Made by a program: the position numbers and the translations under genes. This document shows, in pieces, positions 57,410-64,000 of a DNA stretch of 64,000 nucleotides. The stretch's first letter is position 1, and each line of letters begins with the position of its first letter. The notes beneath the pieces were generated by a model. That model was not told the DNA's origin. It ran no database searches and saw only the letters and a program-made list of their open reading frames with translations. The stretch is taken from assembly GCA_944989445.1 (NCBI GenBank), contig CALYLW010000178.1, positions 470,165 through 534,164 on the forward strand, in the 5' to 3' direction. The DNA is from Ampullaceana balthica (lineage: Eukaryota; Mollusca; Gastropoda; Lymnaeidae).

Positions 57410-57682
57410 GGGGCCGTCTATAAAGTACGTCACGATCAAGAGGGGGGAGGGGGTGTAAGAAAATGTGACAGTTTGTGAAAGGGGGAGGGGGGGTCCAGCT
57501 ATGTGTGTCGTCACGGTGTTTTATATTAAATTTTTATTATTTTTTTAATTAAAAAATATTTTTTTGTTCGGAAGTGTGACGTGCTTTAGGGGGGGGTCCC
57601 AAGATTTGTGACAGTTTGTGACAGGAGGGAGGGGGGGGTAAAAATGGTCAAAAATAGCGTGACGTACTTTATGGACGGCCCC
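57410..57682. mobile_element. Complete Harbinger-like MITE with TAA duplication (273 bp)
   Basis: Starts ggggccgtctataaagtacg + tcacg and ends cgtgacgtactttatggacg + gcccc, a 25-bp inverted repeat with one or two mismatches. It is flanked by TAA on both sides (57407-57409, 57683-57685), the TWA duplication typical of PIF/Harbinger. The interior has G-rich and tgtgacagtttgtgac words. Confidence 0.85.
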
Positions 57683-57685
57683 TAA

Positions 57686-58017
57686 TCACATTTTACCCAC
57701 AATCCCTTTGTTGGTGTCTTGTGATTCTAAAATCAACACAAGGCGCCGCACTTACAACCTTAAGTCAAAGTACAATGGAATGTCCCAGGAGTAGGTCACG
57801 GTGACCCAGAGCATGGAATGCGCTAACAGCCTCATAAATCGGCCATTGAATGCAGCCGATTGTCAGATAGGGAACTGGTGATAACTTGCCGGTCAGGCTG
57901 CAGAGAGATTCATTCCCGTTTATTGCCATTTGAAAAGATATGAAAGAATAGAAAACTGTTTACTGCGTCCAGGACTTGGCAGGTCCACGGAAATGTATGG
58001 ACATTGTTGGCCTGGAG
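57686..58017. other. Spacer, no gene recognised
   Basis: No coding or repeat signature found. Confidence 0.35.
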
Positions 58018-58320
58018 TAAAACTTATCATGAAAGGTAAGTGGTGAAGAAACAAAAACACGTCCATTACAAAACAGCGGGTTTAAATCCTTGCACGGTTT
58101 CACATTCTTTATAAAGTCCTTTCTTTGATCTTGTTTCACTGTTCATCTATCGGTATTGTTACAATCTTACTTGAATAAAACCTTATGATGAAAAGTTAGT
58201 TAGTTTTGTGTGTGTTACAAAACTGCGGTTTAAGTCTTTGCACGTTTTCACATTCTTTATAATTTATAGACTCCTTTCTTTGATCCTGTTTTGCTGTTGG
58301 TTTCGGTACAATATGAGTTG
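58018..58320. repeat. Diverged tandem duplication of about 165 bp
   Basis: Shared in order: taaaacttatcatgaaa/taaaaccttatgatgaaaa, acaaaactgcggtttaa, cacggtttcacattctttat, cctttctttgatcttgttt and ggtattgttacaat. Confidence 0.75.
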
Positions 58321-58649
58321 CATTCATTTATATTCAAATATTCCATAAATACATCCAGGATTTTGACTGTACAGTTCAGCTGTTTTATGAACTTCAGTTG
58401 ACATTGATGATATAGATTTAACGAACTGTTAGATCAAACTTAACTTAGGAAAATGGCATCTAAGATGGATGATCTTCTGCTAATGTCAATAAATATATAG
58501 AAGCACGTGGGCAGGTTAAAGGTTAAGGGTTAATGGAGACTTCTGGCTTTAGCGGTTGTTCAGGTGAATATTGGCGGACATAATTTCTACCGGGCGTGAT
58601 CTCCAGTGGCGTAGAAAAGGGAGAAGAAGACATGGGCGGCGTCTTTGGT

Positions 58650-58997
58650 CTAATGCAGAATTTGTTTCGTGGAAGAGGCGGAGGAATCCAAGGGTGGCAC
58701 TACATCTAGCTGGTCAGTATTGGCCACTCTAGCCACGCCAGAGGCGTCAATAGCGGTGACGCCTTTTACCAAAAGGCTAAAATTCTGTATGTTCCCATTA
58801 TTAGGAACTTGAAGACTCGGAGGAGGTCCACGGCGTAAGTCGTGAGGGGCGTGACACAATGAACTACCGCACTGGGTGACACCAACCCCGCTGACGCCTC
58901 TGAGCCACGCCAATGATTTCCAGCAGATTTCACGATTGTCTTCGTTAAAAATGTGCTTACAAACGAAGCAGGCGGCTGAATGATTAAGTTTGGACAT
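58650..58997 (-). other. 115-codon open frame of unknown status
   Basis: GC-richer than surroundings. It reads MSKLNHSAACFVCKHIFNE and further, with a CxxC pair but no family I recognise. Its start codon and first seven codons lie in the first unit of the adjoining 81-bp array. It may be an exon or a chance frame. No splice evidence. Confidence 0.2.
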
Positions 58998-59462
58998 GAC
59001 GCTGGCGCTGCGTGGATGATGTACGTGTTATGTTAGCGGTGCTCGAGTGCCGGACAGTGAATGATTGAGTTTGGAGATGACGATGGCGCTGCGTGGATGA
59101 TGTACGTGTTATGTTAGCGGTGCTCGAGTGCCGGACAGTGAATGATTGAGTTTGGACATGACGATGGCGCTGCGTGGATGATGTACGTGTTATGTTAGCG
59201 GTGCTCGAGTGCCGGACAGTGAATGATTAAGTTTGGACATGACGCTGGCGCTGCGTGGATGATGTACGTGTTATGTTAGCGGTGCTCGAGTGCCGGACAG
59301 TGAATGATTGAGTTTGGACATGACGCTGGCATTGCGTGGATGATGTACGTGTTATGTTAGCGGTGCTCGAGTGCCGGACAGTGAATGATTGAGTTTGGAC
59401 ATGACGCTGGCGCTGCGTGGATGATGTACGTGTTATGTTAGCGGTGCTCGAGTGCCGGACCG
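58977..59462. repeat. 81-bp tandem repeat, six copies
   Basis: Copies start at 58977, 59058, 59139, 59220, 59301 and 59382. Key words: gttatgttagcggtgctcga, gtgccggacagtgaatgatt and gcgctgcgtggatgatgtac. Confidence 0.97.
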
Positions 59463-59580
59463 TGTTGAGATGCTCATTTAGTGGGAGCAGTCACGTGACT
59501 GAGCAGGATGTGCGTCATATGTGTATGGTGTATGACATGTCATATCTCTAGATGTTGGCATAACCTAGATGTTCCTATGA

Positions 59581-59782
59581 CAGTGATGGCGAACCTGTGG
59601 CCCGCGTGCCACAGAGGCCACGCAGAGCCTCATCAGCCGACACGCGACTAAAATATTACTTCCTTAATCAAACCAGCTAAGCCCAACACCAATTTTCTGG
59701 TTTTCTTTGGAGTGTTGGCACTTTGCTATTAATAAGTGGGATTTAGTTTGAAGTTGGGGCACAAAAAGGTTCCCCACCACTG
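59581..59782. mobile_element. hAT-like MITE with 8-bp duplication
   Basis: Ends cagtgatggcgaacctgtgg and aaaaggttccccaccactg are inverted. Flanks tcctatga (59573-59580) and tcctataa (59783-59790) agree at seven of eight bases. Confidence 0.88.
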
Positions 59783-59884
59783 TCCTATAATGTTACATCA
59801 GGATTCATTGTTATATACTTTGCATCTACATCTTCTTATTCTACTTCGTATACACTTTGTGTGTCGTCTTATTATAAACTTCTG

Positions 59885-60238
59885 CCTAATAAGGGGACAA
59901 CTCTTCCTACCAAGGGGACAATTCTGCCTACCAAGGGGGAAACCCTGCCTACCAAGGGGAAAACTCTGCCTACCAAGGGGACAAATCTTCCTACTAAGGG
60001 GACAACTCTTCCCACCAAGGGGACAACTCTTCCCACCAAGGGGACAACTCTTCCCACCAAGGGGATAGCTCTGCCCACCAAGGGGACAACTCTACCCACC
60101 AAGGGGACAACTCTTCCCACCAAGGGGACAACTCTTCCCACCAAGGGGATAGCTCTGCCCACCAAGGGGACAACTCTACCCACCAAGGGGACAACCCTGC
60201 CTACCAAGGGGACAACCCTGCCCACTAAGAGGACAACT
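59885..60238. repeat. 21-bp minisatellite, about 17 copies
   Basis: Unit aaggggacaactcttcccac + c; open in several frames (TTLPTKG on +, VGRVVPL on -) only because of the 21-bp period. Confidence 0.95.
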
Positions 60239-60644
60239 GCATACCAGAGGCCGTACATTTTTAGCTCGACAGACTTAGATTGACGTACGTCGACACTAAG
60301 CATGAGATTAGTGACACATTCTAGTGGCGTAGAGGGGGGATTGGGGAGTACAAACACGAGAAGACACTTGACACCCCAGCCTCGCTAAAGCAGAGTTCGT
60401 CCAACTCGAGTTATTTCCCCCCCCCCATTAGAAATAATAGGTGCGGGTAATGGGGGGCTCGAAATAAATTAGATTCAATTAAATTAAACTTATAGCGTCT
60501 GTTTTCAACCTTTGAAAGTAAATCAATTTTCGTCTCTTTTTTCACTGTCCGACTTAGGTTCTTGTGGCATGGCGGATAGTGTGCGATCGTGCATTGATTA
60601 CGTCATTTACTGACGTTAACTTTGTTCGCGACTTCTCATGGGGG
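60239..60644. other. Spacer, no gene recognised
   Basis: Contains a C8-9 run near 60418 and otherwise nothing recognisable. Confidence 0.35.
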
Positions 60645-60790
60645 TCAGTAGAGTTGGGGTCAGTTGAGTTGGGGTCAGTTGAGTTGGGGGTCAGTGGCAG
60701 GTGGCATTTCCTGTGATGGTGTCATCTCCCTTTGATGGTATAATCTTCCTTTGATGGTATGATCTTCCTTTGATGGTATAATCTCTCTTT
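60645..60790. repeat. Two short arrays: 15-bp (gttggggtcagttga) and 19-bp (tttgatggtataatcttcc)
   Basis: Three to four copies each, directly before SINE copy 3. Confidence 0.88.
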
Positions 60791-61082
60791 GTGAGCGCGG
60801 TGGTCGAGTGGCAGCGCACTGGACTGTCGTACCGATGTGACTGTCGTACCGGGTTCGAATCCGTGTGAAGGCAAGGGTTTGTTCTCGGGGCCTTGGGCGT
60901 CCCTGAGTCACCCCGCTCCGAATGGGTACCTAACACTTGTAGTGTTAAGCGGCTGGGTAATGCGTGGAACCCGTGGCGCTGTGAGCGCTGCATCACTTGC
61001 CAAACAGATCATCTCTCATGGTCTGTGGACGCCACTATCTTCTGCATAGAAGGAGCGTCTGTATAGATAAAAAGAAGAAGAT
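60791..61082 (+). mobile_element. tRNA-derived SINE, copy 3 (best preserved)
   Basis: The head has an A-box tggtcgagtggcagcgcact and B-box gggttcgaatccgtg with an internal 17-bp duplication (gactgtcgtacc twice). The body has ccttgggcgtccctgagtca, ccgaatgggtacctaacact, gcggctgggtaatgcgtgg and tggtctgtggacgcc, and the tail is gcgtctgtatagataaaaag. Copies 1 and 2 share this order. Confidence 0.9.
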
Positions 61083-61372
61083 GATGGTGTCATATCGCTG
61101 TGCTGGTGTCATCTTCCTGTTATGGAGCCATCTTCCTGTTATGGAGCCATCTCCCTGTTATTGTGTCATCTTCCTGTGATGGTGTCATCTTCCTGTGATG
61201 GTGTCATCTTCCTGTGATGGTGTCATACCATGTGATGGTGTCATACCATGTGATGGTGTCATACCATGTGATGGTGTCATACCATGTGATGGTGTCATAC
61301 CATGTGATGGTGTCATACCATCTGATGGTGTCATACCATGTGATGGTGTCATACCATGTGATGGTGTAAGCC
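61083..61372. repeat. 18-bp minisatellite in two variant blocks
   Basis: Left block units end in catcttcctgt; right block is gatggtgtcataccatgt, about 16 copies in total. Confidence 0.95.
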
Positions 61373-61464
61373 TCTTAAAAGGTGCCCCACTTTCCGAATG
61401 CAACAAACCATCCTTGTCACGCACTTCTATAGGATCATGGACTGTCTATACAAACTGACACACA

Positions 61465-61725
61465 TAAAAGTCTAAATATTCCCCAAAACTTACTGACAGA
61501 CATAAAAGTCAAAATACTCCCCAAAACTTACTGAGAGACATAAGAGTCAACATATTCCCCAAAACTTACTGACAGACATAAAAGTCAAAATACTCCCCAA
61601 AACTTATTGACACACATAAAAGTCATAAATTTCCCCAGAACTTACTGACAGACATAAAAGTCTAAATATTCCCCAAAACTTACTGACACACACACACATA
61701 AAAGTCAAAATATTCCCTAAAACGT
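61465..61725. repeat. About 38-bp minisatellite, seven copies
   Basis: Unit cttactgacagacataaaag + tcaaaatactccccaaaa. Confidence 0.93.
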
Positions 61726-62107
61726 CGCAAATTTAACAAGTAATCCAATGATGATGCAACCAAATAAAAATAAAATATCGCTTTACATTTTAAAATGAAT
61801 ATTTATTTTTAAAGTATACGTATTTTGTATAAGTAAACTGATTTATTAATAAAACATGAAGTTTTTATATCTTTATATTGATCACATATCCTCTGTATTA
61901 ATGAAATCCATTTCCAATTTTAACAATGAATGTTTGTGATTTTGTTCCCTTCGCAAATGAAGGATAATGTCGGAGTTAAAAATGTAATTGGGTAATTGTT
62001 TAACACGTTTGCCGACCAGCTGAGCATCACCCATTCCTCCCCTTCCCCAAAGGTCACGTCTTGAGTCTAATAGAATCAATTATTCAGGGGGTTGGGATTG
62101 CAAGACA
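61726..62107. other. AT-rich spacer, no feature recognised
   Basis: The - strand frame 61882-62079 has no signature. Confidence 0.35.
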
Positions 62108-63413
62108 ACTGTGGACACAGATCTCATCAATTTTGGACACAGATCTCATCAATTTTGGACACAGATCTCATCAATTTTGGACACAGATCTCATCAATTTT
62201 GGACACAGATCTCATCAATTTTGGACATAGATGTCATCAATTGTGGACACAGATGTCATTAAATATGGACACATATCTCATCAATTGTGGACAAAGATGT
62301 CATCAATTGTGGACACAGATGTCATCAATTGTGGACACAGATGTCATCAATTTTGGATACAGATCTCATCAACTGTGGACACAGATGTCATCAATTGTGG
62401 ACACAGATCTCATCAATTGTGGACACAGATGTCATTAATTATGGACACAGATGTCATCAACTGTGGACACAGATCCCATCAACTGTGGACACAGATTCCA
62501 TCAACTGTGGACACAGATGTCATCAATTGTGGACACAGATCTCATCAATTGTGGACACAGATGTCATTAATTATGGACACAGATGTCATCAACTGTGGAC
62601 ACATATCCCATCAACTGTGGACACAGATTCCATCAACTGTGGACACAGATTCCATCAACTGTGGACACAGATTCCATCAACTGTGGACACAGATCTCATC
62701 AGTTGTGGACACAGATGTTATCAGTTGTGGACACAGATGTCATCAGTTGTGGACACAGATCACATCAGTTGTGGACACATATCACATCAGTTTTGGACAC
62801 AGCTGTCATCAGTTGTGGACACAGATCACATCAATTGTGGACACAGATGTCATCAATTGTGGACACAGATGTCATCAATTATGGATACAGATGTCATCAA
62901 CTGTGGACACAGATGTCATCAATTGTGGACACATGTCATCAATTGTGGACACATGTCATCAATTGTGGACACAGATGTCATCAATTTGGGACACAGGTGT
63001 CATCAATTGTGGACACAGATGTCATCAATTGTGAACACAGATGTCATCGATTGTGGACACATATGTCATCAATTGTGGACACAGATGTCATCAATTGTGG
63101 ACACAGATGTCATCAATTGTTGACACAGATCTCATCAATTGTGGACACAGATCACATCAATTGTGGACACAGATGTCATCAATTGTTGACACAGATCTCA
63201 TCAATTGTGGACACAGATAACATCAGTTGTGGACACAGATGTCATCAATTGTGGACACATTTCACATCAATTGTGGACACAGTTCACATCAATTGTGGAC
63301 ACAGATCACATCAGTTGTGGACACAGATGTCATCAATTGTGGACACAGTTCACATCAATTGTGGACACAGTTCACATCAATTGTGGACACAGATGTCATC
63401 ATTTGTGGACACA
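62108..63413. repeat. 22-bp minisatellite, about 59 copies
   Basis: Unit tcatcaattgtggacacaga + tg/tc. Variant clusters: attttgg at the left end, aactgtgg in 62360-62690, agttgtgg in 62695-62830. The frames of 267-347 codons over this region are artefacts; three units span 22 codons. Confidence 0.97.
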
Positions 63414-63466
63414 ATGATCTGTGAAATAGGGTCGAGAACGGATGATAACTTTTGCACCAAAGGGAT

Positions 63467-63575
63467 CTCAACACCAAGCAAACTTCATCTCCGTTACAGC
63501 CCATTCAACACCAAGCAAACTTCATATGGTTCCTGTCCCCTCAACACCAAGCAAACTTCATCACTGTTACTGTCC
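63467..63575. repeat. 36-38-bp tandem repeat, three copies
   Basis: Unit aacaccaagcaaacttcat, followed by variable sequence ending in ccc. Confidence 0.85.
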
Positions 63576-63827
63576 CCCACCCCCGTAAAATTATTCAATC
63601 TCTTGCCAACAGAGGGCCACGACTAGGGGGTGCCGACTAGAGGGGGCGACCATAGGGCCACGAATGGAGAGCGTGGCAAATAAATATCAAGCAGTTCCGA
63701 TGAACTCACGTTTTATTCCAGCAAAGGCACCACCGGAAATAAAACACTAAATCAGACAGATGAATAAATAAATTGGGAAAAGCACTGAGGAACTTATCTT
63801 ATGACACTTTCCACTGCATTGTCACTA
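63576..63827. other. Spacer, no feature recognised
   Basis: No coding or repeat signature. Confidence 0.3.
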
Positions 63828-64000
63828 TCCCATCTGCTATTTCTCCCATCCGTTATTTCTCCCATTTACTATCTCTCCCATCCGTTATTTCTAACATTCA
63901 CGATCTCTCCCATTCAATATTTCTCCCATCCGCTATCTCTCCATTCCACCACCTCTCCCAGCCCTTATCTCTCCCATCCACTAACTCTCTCATCCACTAC
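63828..64000. repeat. About 16-bp minisatellite running off the right edge
   Basis: Unit ctctcccatccgctatt, around ten degenerate copies; continues past the window end. Confidence 0.88.

Noticed and set aside
62061..63626. Overlapping frames of up to 347 codons rich in SSIVDTDVINCGH
   Set aside because: They are translations of the 22-bp minisatellite in all three frames of one strand; no start context, splice signals or domain.

Overview
The window is nuclear DNA of an animal. It is AT-rich, has short coding exons split by GT-AG introns, carries many MITE and SINE relics, and has an exceptional load of tandem repeats. The protein content (a SCUBE gene, an APIP gene and a PIGA relic) and the repeat style suggest a lophotrochozoan, probably a mollusc and perhaps a gastropod. 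The species is an inference only.

Three genes or gene relics were rebuilt by joining exons and checking splice phase. (1) About 2.3-4.4 kb, + strand: four exons of PIGA, the catalytic subunit of GPI-GlcNAc transferase. They carry an in-frame stop, a frameshift, an internal deletion and no 3' half, so this is a non-processed pseudogene. (2) About 8.8 (or 12.4)-17.0 kb, + strand: an apparently intact APIP/MtnB (methylthioribulose-1-phosphate dehydratase) gene of seven or eight exons with every known metal and catalytic residue. (3) 20.6-40.9 kb, - strand: 21 consecutive coding exons of a SCUBE-family secreted protein (nine EGF-like modules, spacer, three GCC2/GCC3 cysteine-rich modules, CUB domain, conserved C-terminus, stop codon). 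Only the signal-peptide exon is missing; it must lie above 40.9 kb or outside the window. APIP and SCUBE are convergent.

From 34 kb to the right end, and at 1-2035, the sequence is dominated by minisatellites with units of 10 to 81 bp, more than 25 arrays, several over 1 kb. Many read as long open frames on both strands only because the unit length is a multiple of three; they are not genes. Between them lie non-autonomous DNA transposons (hAT-like with 8-bp duplications, mariner-like with TA, Harbinger-like with TAA, piggyBac-like with TTAA, and a fold-back family), tRNA-derived SINEs and two LINE tail fragments.

The most striking observation is that three tandem arrays start exactly at functional 5' splice sites. 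APIP exon 15282-15388 is followed by 27 near-identical copies of its own exon end plus donor. SCUBE exon EGF3 is followed by about 25 copies of a 24-bp unit beginning at its donor. The SCUBE GCC1 exon has its donor repeated three times at a frame-preserving 36-bp spacing. This looks like repeated birth of minisatellites at splice donors, with possible consequences for splice-site choice.
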